A stretch of DNA of 64,000 nucleotides. Origin: Camillea tinctor (taxonomy: Eukaryota > Ascomycota > Sordariomycetes > Xylariales > Xylariaceae). Under the pieces are notes generated by a model. That model did not search any database, was not told the origin of the DNA, and saw nothing but the letters and a program-made list of their open reading frames with translations. Shown in pieces: positions 34,851 to 47,206 of this stretch. The first letter of the stretch is position 1; every line of letters starts with the position of its first letter. The stretch lies in NCBI GenBank assembly GCA_022578605.1, contig MU394091.1:124001-188000 (forward strand). The letters run 5' to 3'. Both the position numbers and the translations under genes were made by a program.

Positions 34851-37552
34851 TCAATAATCGACAAACTTGATCTTATCTCTCATGCTCTCCGGAAAGTCCT
34901 CTTTCTTCGCTAGGCCCAGGAGTATGCAGTCTCCCCAGAAGAACATTGCTCTTTCCTGCGCGTATCCTAGGTAGTCAAAGGCGCTGGGGTCCTCCTCTTC
35001 GTCCTCGGGAGCCGCCTCTGTGGTAGTCTGTGCTCCCTCTGCCGTCTCCTTGTCGTCAAATCCAGGAATCTTAGCTTGCATGATACCCCACGCAATCCAG
35101 AATGCGCTGTTAGCTATTCGCCACAGCCGGGTTTCTGCCATCAGTGCATTGACTTGTTCCTCTACCTGTTCTTCCCGCCGCTTCTCCTCCTCTTTCCATC
35201 CGCCTGGTGGCACACGGGCGTCGAGCATAAATTCGACGATAGAGCTAGATGGTCCAGCGGATGTTGGTCCTAGACTAGGCGTGAGGGGCTCGAGATTTGG
35301 TGTAGCTAGAGGAGTGAGGTGTGGTGTCGAGGCACCGGGATGCGGGTGCTCCGGTCGATGAGTTACATATGCCTTAATAAAGCGACGTTGCTCTTCTGGC
35401 GTCGGATACATGGAAGAGATACAATGGAACGGCGCATCCTCATTATGGTAGTTATAACACCACTCTGTGAAATGGTTCGCAAACTCAAGACCCCGGACAT
35501 TAGCAGCAGCATACTCAAAGTCTATGACAACAAGTTGTTTATGCTCGTAATTAGGCTGTAGCAGCGGTGATTTCTTGTCGTCGGGCCGTATACGTAGAAT
35601 GTTTCCGTATTGAGTCTTTTGATCATTAGTAACGGGCATTGAGAGGTAATAAAGGGGATACCTTACGTCGCTGTGGGCAAATATAAGATGGTCACGTATG
35701 ACTTGAGGCCCACCGTAGCGATCCACCAAGAACTGACGATACTTGTCCACCATGGCCTTGAACATAGGCCATTCCACTCCGCAGATGAGCCCCCGTCCTT
35801 TCCAAGCACCAGAGGCGTTCTTGATCGGGCCAAGATTTCCAGCCAAGATCTTTTGGTCAAGAAAAGTGATGGCGCGCGAGACCCTATCAAGCCAATTATC
35901 CCAATTTTTCAACACTGAAGGTCCGGCAGCCCTCTCCTCCTCCAGCAACTCGATACCGTCATGCAGCTCTCTCATTCTCTTGGCTATGTTTTTAGATGTA
36001 TCAGGATCTCTAAGATCCTCTGCAGTGAGCGTTATAGCGTTCAGATACTGCTCGAAACGACCGTTGGTGAAGGTTCCTAAGAGGCGCGGACCGATCTTCC
36101 TGCGTCCCAGTCGTCGTAAGACGTTGAGTTCATTTTCTCTATCGATAATATGCTCCACCTGAGGACCATATACCCTCAACAGCAATTTGGGCGGGACCTT
36201 TTTGCTACCTTCCATCATCTGGCTTAAGTCCTCCGGAGGCGAAACGACGTAGACCGCATTGGTCAGGGCTCCGCTGAGGCGCTCAACCGAGATGATCTCA
36301 CCACCGTCAAGCGGAACCCGTCTCCAGCCTTTCAATCTCAGAGTGTGTGCTATCCGGATGATGTCGTTTTTGAACGTTATCCAGGCCTTCCGTTCCTTTT
36401 CTTTCTTGCCCGAAGGTGGAGCTTTATCATCTGCGGCGGTGACACTCCCCCCGGAGTAACTCAAGGTTTTCGAGTTATCTAGTACCGCGTCACACCCGGG
36501 GACTAGGACATCACCATCATGCCACTCGGTGTCGGACGAGGCGGTTCGCTGCAGGTTCAGCGAACGCCTCCGCTGCGATTTCTTGCCCTGCTTCGGGTTA
36601 TAATGGGGAATGCCAGGGAGCTCTAGAGAGCTGATACTGTCGTCGATGATTTTTTGTAGTCGTTCTAGCGACACGTCACTGGATTGTGAATCAATCGAGT
36701 ATGTCCTAGGTTTGATGGATGGGTAAATATCCGCCCCTTCGGCTTCATCCTTGTGAGATTTGCGTCTTGTCGAATGAAGCCTTCTTGACTTTCTATTCTG
36801 TCTCTTGACTCTTTCGTGCTCGATCCATTCAACCACTTGAGAAATAAGTTTCTGGCTCGCGTGATCGGGCCGGTGATGATGGTGATGGTGATGAGCGTGC
36901 GAGTGCAGGTGTGAGTGCGAGTGACCATCCTCCTGTGAAGCCTGAGGAACAGACTGGCTGCTGGCGTAACTACTCATGGCCTCTAGGCTTGGCTGGCTTA
37001 GGAGAGATGACTTGGAAGAATTATTGCCTTGCATAGGTGGGCGGCCGCTTAGACGTCTAGCCACGCCGGCGGAAAACTGCTTCTTAGGCAAGGTTTCTTC
37101 TGAGATGGCAGGATCTGGCTGGGGTTCAGATATCTGTACAGCTGCAATTGAGTAAGCCTTGTGAAAACAATATTTCTTTTCCCGTGTCGCGTGACTCGAT
37201 AGAGCCTGGGCTGAGCACCCCCAGGCATGGGGAGGGTTTCGGGCGTGAGCATTTTAGAAGATAAGCGCGAGGCGTTCCTCATTGTTGCCAGCCCTTCTAC
37301 CTCTAGCCTAATTTATATAAACGCATAACTCTATACTCTACTATGTACTCATATGAGAGCATCTATATAGGCAATGTTGACAAATAATACAAGAATAACA
37401 AACAAAAACCAACCTTTTATACTTGCAGCAACACTCGATGACGGTGTTCTCTCGGGGTCGTCTTCGTGCTTCATAGCTGATCGACGTGGAAGGGAAACAG
37501 GAGGTTGAGATTGTCCGCCGTCGGGGGTGAGGTTCGGTGTGGGAGAAGACAT
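34851..37552 (-). CDS. choline/ethanolamine kinase
   Basis: Cytosolic kinase for the first step of the Kennedy pathway (choline or ethanolamine to its phosphate). Model complement(join(34851..35615, 35667..37141, 37423..37552)), 789 aa, much longer than yeast Cki1. The N-terminal third is Ser-rich and disordered, with a His run (HHHHHHH near residue 130). The kinase fold starts near residue 330 (ERLSGALTNAVY, nucleotide-binding loop), then LLRVYG, the Brenner motif FAHSD/TQYGNILRI (531-544) and the choline-kinase motif VVIDFEYAAAN (564-574). A 51-nt intron splits the Brenner motif. Intron 1 (281 nt, donor GTATAA) is less sure: a phase-compatible extra exon reading KMLTPETLPMPGGAQPRLYR could lie around 37190-37300, and then the N-terminus would change. 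Choline versus ethanolamine preference cannot be told. Confidence 0.88.
35616..35666 (-). other. stopless 51-nt intron in kinase catalytic motif
   Basis: Donor GTAAGG, branch ACTAAT, acceptor AAAAG. Removing it restores the family sequence FAHSD-TQYGNILRI exactly. Its length is a multiple of three and it has no stop in frame, so an unspliced message would insert 17 residues between the catalytic Asp and the following TQYGN. Confidence 0.88.
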
Positions 37553-37947
37553 GATCAGGACAGCCTCAGTGAAAAAAAGGAGCGGGATATAAGTTAAAGT
37601 TAAGTAAGGGGAGGGTTCAGGAGGTATGGGCTAGGGTCTGGTCAGATCAAGTGTCCCTTGTTCGTGCAACTGCAAAGGGTTAGAGGTTGGAATAAATGGC
37701 CGAGACAAGGCTTTAGGATTGTGCGTGGTCCCTCCAGGGTGAAAATGGTATGACTTGTTGGGAGAGCGGCTGATAAGCAAATCTCGTGGGCGAGAGATAT
37801 CAAAGGAATCTCCTAATTTGGAATGGTTAAGGGGGGCATACTACTTAGGTGTAGCGTATGTAGCGTAGGATAGCCGCAGACAGGATGGAGGAAGGGAAGA
37901 AAAGAAGTAAGTAGAAATTGGTTTCTAGTGTTGGTAGTTTTTCTTTG

Positions 37948-37998
37948 CTTTTCTTTTTCCTTCTTTTCTTTTTCCTTCTTTTCTTTTTCCTTCTTTTC
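37948..37998 (+). repeat. 15-bp polypyrimidine tandem array
   Basis: Units of TTCTTTTCTTTTTCC, two exact (37961-37975, 37976-37990) flanked by partial copies. Located about 400 bases upstream of the kinase start; read on the gene's strand it is a purine-rich tract. Confidence 0.85.
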
Positions 37999-38654
37999 TT
38001 CTTTCGTTTCGTTTCTTTTTTTTACCCCTTAATCATATACTTATATATATATGAAGCCTTGTCAATAAGACAACTTAGGGAGGGAAATGTATAAGGTTAT
38101 AAAGTACCCTGCTTACGGAGGTAAGGAAAGGGAAGGGATCGATACCAATTGAATGGTTACTTTAAAAAATAAAGCTGGTTAATAGGTAAAAAGAGGCAAA
38201 GTAAAAGTAAATTGGTAGATAAGATAGGTTATGTAGGGGTTAAAGTTTAGATAGGAGGTAGGCAAACTAAGGAGAGAAGACAGGTTTTTTATCTTTTTAT
38301 CAATGATGCATGCTGTCCTACTGATAAGTGTAGGTACCTGAGATATGCATCCTCTTTGATGATTTCTTGTCCTTTCAGATGCGCGTCAAGCCGCACGTGG
38401 TCAGCTGTAAAGCCTAAGGCACATATGACGTATGCATCTCTTAAAGCCCTAAAAAACGCACCTGTACCCTTTTTTTTGTGCGTGTGTAGGCTGTGAGGTC
38501 CCCTAAATTCCTGAGGCGTCGAAACCCAGTTTAAGCACAGACCTTTAAACCTTCCTATGAGTTGCCTCCAACATGTCATTCCCAGGATTTGGGTTCTACA
38601 TTAGTGGACGTAATGCAACATGAAACTTTAAATCGGGGATGCATATAGTAGGTT

Positions 38655-38684
38655 ACCTACCTCTACCTACCTAGGTAGGTAGAT
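38655..38684. repeat. CTACCT array with ACCTAGGT palindrome
   Basis: Repeated CTACCT words run into the palindrome CTACCTACCTAGGTAGGTAG, giving a 20-bp perfect inverted repeat at 38663-38682. It is the longest of the ACCTAGGT sites in the window. Confidence 0.8.
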
Positions 38685-40687
38685 CGATAACCAAGTAGCA
38701 TATAATGCCTAACATTGAAACATCACTTGTAAAAGAAGCTCTAAGTTCTTCTACTATCAATGTTATATAAGAACAGTGTCAGATGTTTCTTATGATGATC
38801 TGTCCCTGTAAAACTAACGACACTATAACGTTGTGAAATTTGCTAGTGGTACATGAAATTCCACGCTAGATTCTATTCATCCTAGATAGTATTAGGCCTA
38901 GAACATTCTTTCGAATTCGGTTTCAGCTAATAATTATAAGTCTACATAGAAGAGGGGGGGTCCTGGTGCTCGCTATCAAGGGTGGCAATCGGAATTATAT
39001 ATCACCGTTTGTCGATTTCAATGTTCCAATAACCTCTCTTGATCTATGCCAGGGCTCTATGCAAGATTAGCTGTTGTTGTTACTAGATGCGGTAATTTAC
39101 TAGAAAGGGAACTTGAAGTAACCGAAAGGCCCTATCATATATCCTGTTCTGTTCTTATGTAAGGTACCTACTAGGTACTAAGATACACAGCAGGCGATGG
39201 CATCATCTAAGCGACGTCATACATTGCATCTTCTTATCTCAGGCTAGGCGTTCCAGGTTACCGGGGCATGTTCTTTCCCCAGACGCAGTATGAAAATAGC
39301 CAGGAACCCCCCACCTGTGATTACTGCACTCGAGGTAAATCGTGTAAGTACTAATTAGACACAATGACACATACCTTAGCTAGTATGTACTACCTACGAT
39401 ATGTATATGTACGATATCAGGATATTGTTTCACCATACTTACCTAGGTAATCTACCTATTTCTACTTATACACAAATCAATTGTTCGCAATGCTTATAAG
39501 CGTGGAACTCAAGCTCCAACCCCCAACCCCCAACGCCAAGCCAAGGTGAGGATCGCGAGAGCTCGAGCAGTTATAGCTGCTTCTGAGAGAATCTCGCTTG
39601 CCACGGACAATAGAGACAAAAGATATAGTTCCCTACAAGGACCATCCACTATGGCGAGCTTTCATATAGGAAAATGTAGTTGTAAAGCACTCGTCACGAA
39701 AGAGCATAGCATTATATTAAACACCCTCCAATCTATCAATATACTTACCTCCACCGTTCTGCTATAAGCTATGAAGTGCAGCAATATAACTATCAATTAC
39801 TAACATTAGTGCCTTGCTGATTCTCCGTGTAAGTATGAATACTCTTCATCTCTTGCTTCTTTTGGATTCAGAAAATGTTTCCAAGTCCATATCCTATTAA
39901 ATCAATAGGATGTACTCAGGATAGTAACATGACCCAATTCTCCTGGCGCAGAAAGCTATGCCAGACTGACAATATGCACATCCTGAATTTCACTGCACCA
40001 TCAAGACGTTGTGAATACAACGTATCGACTAGACTGGAAGAGAAGGTGATGTGAAGGTTTTAGGTAGTCCTCATGAGATGAGTACCAGAGGACAAGCATC
40101 GAGAATCAGATGGGTATTTAAGTCACCACCTACCTGTCACAGTGCCAACCGTCAATGGACGGTAATGATCGTGATGCTACATTCAGAGCTCGAGATAAGG
40201 TTAGGCGTGTAGTGAGGCGGTCTAATTGCTTCCAGCCATTTCTCTTGCGTCTGGGTCGTCCTAGTCCGGTCCGCCTCGTTCCTCACCGCTCGGGGATGTC
40301 AGTTGACGTATCTAGGTCACGACGGACAGTTTTTCCGAGAGACCTCTTGGCATTGACTAAGGTAGTAGCAGTTGAGGAGCAAACCTGAGACGGTGAGAAA
40401 GCGAAAAGTAAAAGAAGAGAGAAGTAGAGAGGGAAGAAAGTAAAAGAAGAAAACTAGCAAGAAAGATGCCTATTTGGTCACGATGATCTGCCTATATCTG
40501 TCACCGTTAGAAAAAGAAAAAGAAGGTGAATGTGTAGCGTGCCTATTGTCAGACCAGGTACGAAAGTGATTGTTACATCTCCCTTCTCAACGACCCCGGC
40601 TATCCTAAAAAGAAACTCGGAATAATTCTTAAAGAACTTGGCCAAGATAACGGACATTTTTATCCTCTAGACCCCAGAAGTTACCCA

Positions 40688-40742
40688 GTCGGCGGCAGCC
40701 CCTAGTCGGACCGGGAACGGATTCCCGTCGGCTGCTGCCGGC
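40688..40742. repeat. GC-rich imperfect hairpin
   Basis: An inner stem CGGGAA/TTCCCG (40712-40717 with 40722-40727, loop CGGA) is enclosed by outer arms GTCGGCGGCAGCC (40688-40700) and GGCTGCTGCCGGC (40730-40742), pairing at 11 of 13 positions. A further GGCGGCTGCCG lies at about 40757, so alternative pairing is possible. It could be a transposable-element terminus or a structured RNA; nothing identifies which. Confidence 0.55.
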
Positions 40743-43700
40743 ATATACAGACAAGGGCGGCTGCCGTAGGCTAGGGGGGTGATACGAGGCAGGGGTTTTT
40801 CTTTAGCACCCGTTGTTGTTTATACGGTTTATACGAGTATTCGAGAACAATTCGTGTCTCGCCGCCATGATGATGGTGTTTTGACCTTCGAATGATCGAT
40901 CGAGTCCGCAATGTAAACAACGGAACTGAGACCTTTTTCCTCTACAGAAACTAGGTAGACTCACCTAGCTATAACCAATATAGAAATCGCAACATATAAC
41001 CTAGTTGTAGTTGGTTTCCGATATCTGAACCAAGTCTGAATGGTTTATGTGAACAATATCCATAAATGGACCAATGTGGGCCTGTTTCTAGATGTTCTTA
41101 GAATCAAGTTAAGGTTTCCTCCTCCACTTCCTACCGGGTATCTATGGGAACTTGGCTCAGTATGGCCAACCTCCACGACTATGTCAAAGCAAACACGAGG
41201 AATGCGATTTTTTCATTAGGTAAAAACGGGAAGGAATCGTCCTGATTTCCCGACATAGGCACTTTATCTGCTGCTACATAACTACGGAACTATACGCTGA
41301 GAAACAGACGAGTGAGGGGGGAGAGAAGAGAAACAGGGAAGATAGATCATACGAAAGACAGCCCTCAGCATGCTCACTGTTTTCTTTTCCCAGTTAGGTG
41401 AAAAGGTTACAGAGAGCGGGGCGGTGATGCCCAGATCCCGTGGCCATATTTAGAACCACGAAAGCTGGGTCCAGGGAACGAACCATATCGTAGAAAAAGC
41501 TAATTTGCTGGGACTGTGCACGACCCGTTGATGGGAGAGCGAAGACCGACGACTAACATCGAGGCACGAAGCTCTCTTCCTCTCTTTGTCTCTCTTTTTC
41601 TGTCTACCAGAAGCTGACTGCGTCTTGATCTGTCATGTCATATAATTCGTGTCGTGGCTGCTGATGTAGGAATAGAAAGTTGCCGGGAGCCCGTCCTCTC
41701 CCGACTGGCGAATACCAGCAAAGTACGAGAGCGAAAGGAAGAGAAAAGAAATAAGCAGCCGTGGGGTCAAGAATAGACATACACAAACACACGTACGTAC
41801 ATACGTATACGGATGGTTGGGAAATAAAACTAGGTAAACATCGTATATGTGATATTATAGTATAGGGCATAGCTGGGTAGTCAGATAATAGGAAAGTAAA
41901 TAGCCATCCTATCCTACATAACTAACTTACCCAGTAAATGTCCGAAAGCCGAGCTGACATCAGTATCGGTTGCTGAGGAGCGAGGCGGAGGCGGGATGTA
42001 ACGTGATCTCATCTTACGTGAGGCTTTCATTCTCATAGGTAGGTAGGTAAGTAGTGTAGCTGTATAGGTAAGTTTACATGGGGCCCCCCTTTTTTTGACC
42101 TTTCCCCGACGGACCTAACGGTATCTATCTAATTGTTACCGTTCATTCCGGACTTCGGTCTATAGTGTAGGTTAGTTTAGGTAATGAAGTTCGGTGCGGG
42201 CAACTAGCCAAGAAGGTTGCCGTCAGGTATGTAAATCGTTTTTGCTACGTGGGTTAGGTTGGCAGGAGAAAAGCATCCGGCCGGACACGTTCGATTCCCA
42301 CATTACAATGTACATGGCATGGAACTAGTAGATAGGCACCTACATGTCCCTCCGTACGGCTCTGTCTCTCACGCACCCGGCCAGGTGGGGAGAGAGAAGA
42401 GGGGGATCGGCGCAGTTTAGGTCTGGGCTTCTCAGATTGTCTTTTCACCACTTTCTTCATCTTCCCAACGATTCCGGAGCAAAAACATCGTAGGTAATAG
42501 TTCAACAAAAAACCCCCAAAAAGCGAATTAAAAGACGCCAAGCCCAATAGAAGGAACATTCCATAGATGACAGTCGTCTGTCTTGCTTATGGGGACTGAC
42601 TATGGGCTCGGGAACATGTAACCTAACTGTATGTATGTACGATCGTTAGGGCGGCCTAAGCCTCATCGTGGTGATCTTCAGCTGGTAGGTCTGTGTGCAT
42701 GTACATCCATACATACATTATGTACGTGGTGTAGGGCGGTGGGCGGTGGATCTGAGACAATCAGCTGGTTCGTTACTTTACCTAATCTCTATAGGTACCT
42801 AACTAGCTGCAATACAGGTTCGCTCATCAAGACATTTTTCTCACCCGATCAAGTTTTTGTAAGTAATACACGATTTGAAAGCTTTGATCTAACTACGGAG
42901 TACAGGGGGTTGGTTACTTATGGTCTTGGCTTATACCTATCTATTTTTGTAATCACTCGTCTGTCATTCATACCAAACAAGACTCTAGGCTCTCAATACT
43001 CAAAATAAATTTGTATATAGTTTATACATACAGACGAGGTGTATAAAAATGAGATATAGATGTGAATGTTGTATCGATATCTCAGATACGTATGTTAACT
43101 ACTACCTAGGTACAAGTTTAAGCTCACATATGTGTAGACCTTATTCGTTAGAAGGATTCACCTAGACATGCACAAGTGGTGTGTGTGTGTGTGATGTGGT
43201 ATGTACCAACTGCCGCTAGTGTGTGCCCGACCAGGCGGAACCAGCCTTTAATTCTATAATTGGAAGTCAATAAGTATACAAGCTTGATGCTTAACACTAA
43301 CATTAATAAGTAACTACGTAACTTACACATACCAATTGCACTACCTATATGGAATTTACCACCAATAAAGTGGCTTTGAAACATGTTAACCCCTCTCCTA
43401 GCAAGAGGAGACAACAGGAAACAAGAATAGACACTTGAATATATTACGTTACTTTTTGACATGTATCCGCGGGAGCTCGCATTCACGCCGGCTCCCGTGC
43501 GCCGCTTCTACATACATAGTATGTTGTGTAATGTGGTTGTTGTATGTTGTAGTATGTCTATATGTGTGTGTTGGTCTCGTTGTCGTCGCAGTCCGACGTA
43601 GCCGCAAAGTGGAGAAGGCAAGCAGATACTACCGAGAGAAACTAGCGCGAGCAAGGCCCCAAATACGAGAGAGATCTGCACGCTATACCCCCAGAAACAG

Positions 43701-44549
43701 AATCGGGGTTAGACTGTTTTGAGGTTAGACGCCCGTTTGTGTGGACGGGTCCCCGGATCAACACGAGATGCAGAAGATTTTAAGGTAAAAAAAGAAAAGA
43801 CGGAGGAAAAAAGGAAAAAGAAAAGAAGAGAAAAGAAAAAAAAGGGGGGTCTGAGTGTCGATTTCCTGACCCTGCTTCCTACACTACTTACCATTCTAGG
43901 ACTTATTTTTCAAATACTGAAGATCCATAGCAGCGAATAATCAACCTTGTTGTTAATCATGCTATTCGATCGATCGGGCTCTACTACGATAGATAGATGG
44001 GGACAATGGGGGGCGATGGGGTTTAAACAAGACCCATAGAGGGAGAAGAGACAGAGAGTCTAGAGTCTTAGTTTAGAGTCTCTAAACTTGCACAGCCCAC
44101 CCGCAGCAAATATTCTCCGTTGCTACTGTGGAGAGACTTGACAGAGAAGCGAGACCTTTTCCGGTCCTCGCTCTTCTCTTGCTCCCACTGGCGCGATGTC
44201 ACGTATCATATGGGAAGGTCATCTGTATGCTAGTATGGTAGGTAAAGTAGCGGTAATAGTAAGTTTTTCTTGGCCAAGAGCCATCGGACGAGGTGTGACG
44301 ACAGTGCGTCTATACGGTGCCTGACAAACTGCGACTAGACCTACCAACCTACCTAAGCGACTAGGTTAGGTTGGGGACAATACGATGTTGTTGTCACGCT
44401 GCTACTGCTACTTCTGCTGATTCTGAGATGCGAAGTGAGGCGTTACCCATGCGGCTTGCTCTGCGATGCCAATACGGGATGACGGACTATGGAGAAAGGG
44501 AGGAGTCAGGTAAACAAGACATTGCCGTATTTACCCATCGAGAAAGGGA

Positions 44550-44557
44550 TATATAAG
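44550..44557 (+). promoter_or_regulatory. probable TATA box of cerato-platanin gene
   Basis: TATATAAG lies about 185 bases upstream of the ATG, followed by a CAT/CAA-rich, pyrimidine-biased leader. This is the layout of a strongly expressed fungal promoter. The ATG context is CAAAATGC. Confidence 0.55.
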
Positions 44558-44739
44558 GACATCGACGAACGCTTCTTCCTGAGCTTTTGTTTCTACCATC
44601 ATCATCAGCATCAATCACTACTCTAATACACAGTTAACTCTTAATAACTTAACTCAACAACCTTGCCTCTCGCTCAACTCCATAAACCAACTTATCTATT
44701 AATCACTTAATCTAAATCACCAACCCACCAACCTTCAAA

Positions 44740-45368
44740 ATGCAGTTCACTACCTTCGTCGCTCAGATCCTCTCTCTCGCCGCTGCCGCCTCGGCCGTCT
44801 CTGTCGCCTACGACCAGGTCTACGACAACGGTGGCCAGTCTACCAACACCGTTTCTTGCTCCGACGGCTCTAACGGCCTGGCTCCCCGCTTCCCGACCTT
44901 CGGATCCTTCCCCCAGTTCCCCTACATCGGCGCTGCTGACGCCGTTGCCGGCTGGAACTCTCCTTCGGTAAGTTCTTCACCCTTTGCTATAGCAGCTCAC
45001 TTACAACAAACCTCTTCCCCCTCCCCCCTCTTCCCCGCCTGGTTTCTTTCCTTCTTCCCCACAGTCCCACAAAACCACCCATTTCCTTTTCCATCCTCCT
45101 CCGCCTCCGCCGACGATCTTATTCCGCCGATCTTCTACCCCCCTCTTCTTTAGACCTTGACTAACCCACCTGCTTCCTACAGTGCGGTACTTGCTGGCAG
45201 TTGACCTACAACGGCAAGAGCATCAACGTTCTGGCCATCGACCACGCCGCCAGCGGCTTCAGCATCTCCCTCGATGCCATGAACGCCCTGACCAACGGCC
45301 GCGCCGTCGAGTTCGGCCGTGTCGACGCCACCTCCACCCAGGTCGCCGCCAGCGCCTGCGGTATCTAA
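44740..45368 (+). CDS. cerato-platanin family secreted protein
   Basis: Small secreted protein of the cerato-platanin family (Sm1/Epl1/snodprot type), which acts in the wall and apoplast, binds chitin-type polymers and elicits plant defence. Two exons, join(44740..44967, 45183..45368), give 137 aa, the usual family length. The 215-nt intron has a GTAAGT donor, CTAAC branch site and TACAG acceptor. A signal peptide of about 19 residues ends in ASA. The mature protein starts VSVAYDQVYDNG and has the four family cysteines C40, C77, C80 and C135, with the signatures AVAGWNSPS, CGTCWQLTYNGKSINVLAID and the terminal SACGI. The exon junction falls exactly before CGTCW. Codons are strongly C-ending, as in highly expressed genes. 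The other product from reading through the intron is a shadow. Confidence 0.96.
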
Positions 45369-47206
45369 AAGATGTCTTATTTCTTTCACGGATTCCGGGA
45401 AAGGGTGGATGGCGAGGGAAAATGATAATGAACGACGCAACTCTAAAAGCCAACCAAACCAATCAACCATGAACGGAAGAACGGATAGAAAAAAAGAGAC
45501 GCCAAAAAATCCACATTCCACATTTTTATCACATCGGAGAAGGGAAGGGCAAAGGGGTTCATGGCGCATGGCTCAGGGATGAATGAAGAGAGGGGAATGA
45601 GCGTTTTTTTTTCTTTCTTATTCATCTCCATCAGCATTGGGCGAAAGCATATTTGATTTTTCTTGGGGGGAAAGGGGGATGAGGCGTGGTATTTTGCATC
45701 GAACGGAAAGCATCCCTTTGGTTTTTTACATATGCATCATACTCACGTATATACTATACATAACACGATCCTTTAGCTTTAAGACTTAATGCTAACACTC
45801 CTTTATTGGGCAACCACTTTCTGACTCTAACTACTTCATTCTGTGCTCATGTTTTACATTGAATATGCCCGGCCACCTTCTTTCCATCAGTTCATTGGGA
45901 ACACATTGGCAGTTAGGAAACGGACATCCATCTCATCATGACTTACACGGCCCAGCCATCCTAAGGAATATTAGATGAAACCAATGGCCAGCCTCATGAT
46001 ATGACTTACTCAATAACACATCGGAACTCGCTCTATATATTACGTGGCATACCTGTACGCAAAACTCGTAGGTTATCTCATTAAAGTCGAACTCACTTAG
46101 GTCATACATCATACATGCACATCTAGCAAAGCACCAACTAGGCAAGTTTTAAGTACGGCAAAATATTCAGCCAAATCAACATCAGCTTTCTTCAATTCCA
46201 CATTGGGTTTGTTCGTCTAAAATCCTAGTTTCTACACGTAGATTCCTATCTCGCATATTTTCTCCTGCTTTTCCCTACTAACTTGGTCATTAAGGGGGTA
46301 TATATATTGGGTATGGGGTATGTAACAGTAACAACATTAAGACAAAAAAACATAGGCCTAAACAAAAGTAATTAACAAAAAATATGTAGTGGTCAGAAGA
46401 ATAAAAACAGCGTGACAATAATCTGTAAGTGGCGTCGAAAGGAAAAAAAGAACAGGAAAGAAAATTATTAACTATGTATAAAAAGTCCCTTCCTCTCCCT
46501 ATTATCATCAACAACTAGGAAGTAGCTTTACTGGTGGAAGGGAGGGAGGGATGTTGGGTATGGAATCAAATCTGTTCATTTCGTTTCCTTTTTCCTTGAC
46601 CCCTGACTTTCTCTTCCGCCTCCAAAACATTTCGTCCCTCCTTCTTTTCTTTCTTTCCATCATCCCTGGACGCAAAGAAGCGTTTCGTTTTTTATATATC
46701 TTTGCTCCATCTTCTCGTAGCCGCAAGCGTAAAGAAAATAAAAACCCTCCTATCAATTACCGTGCTATGCAAAGAACAAAGGAAATAAGGAAACATTAGG
46801 AGGGAGATATAAACTGAAATACGCCCGTCTTCCTCTTTTTCTCTCAGGGAGAATCGAGTATAGGTTTTTTTGGGGTTTTTTTTCCATCTGTTGGTTTTCT
46901 TTTTTTCATACCAATCTGAATCCGTATCAAAAGCATCATGCTTGAATAGCTTCCATTGAATATTGAGTGGCGAGAGAACCCGAGCAAGAAAACGAGCACG
47001 TAAAAGGGGTATTTAGGGGTATCAATCTAGAGACATCATGACGAGAAGGCTATAAAAGCAGATTGGAGATTGCGGCGTCTACTCAAGTCTCCATGTTGCC
47101 TACTCCGTCACGTAAGACAAATGAAATAATTGAGAGCCATTCAGCCAACAAAGGCCTAGTTGGACTAAGTCTCCCGATAGTCTAGACTATCTATAACCAC
47201 TCATAC
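45369..47206. other. convergent intergenic region
   Basis: Contains the 3' UTRs of the cerato-platanin gene (to about 45.8 kb) and of the giant coiled-coil gene on the other strand. T-rich tracts are frequent at 46.3-46.9 kb. No coding region is supported. Confidence 0.55.

Larger units (their letters stand above)
37553..44549. other. gene-poor intergenic region
   Basis: Starts with the promoter of the kinase gene, which includes the CT-rich tandem array at 37948-37998. Between about 38.3 and 43.9 kb I see only short frames without domains. Present are clusters of TACCTA/TAGGTA words, ACCTAGGT palindromes at 38669, 39441 and 43104, and a strong hairpin at 40688-40742. The last part is the upstream region of the cerato-platanin gene. 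Confidence 0.45.

Noticed and set aside
42241..42310. possible tRNA B-box (CGTTCGATTCC)
   Set aside because: No matching A-box, acceptor stem or cloverleaf could be drawn around it.
42254..42559. 101-codon minus frame starting with a hydrophobic segment
   Set aside because: Only the start is hydrophobic; the rest is basic, low complexity and matches no family.
44968..45153. extension of the cerato-platanin first frame through its intron
   Set aside because: Splicing GTAAGT to TACAG restores the conserved CGTCW block, so the read-through is an artefact.
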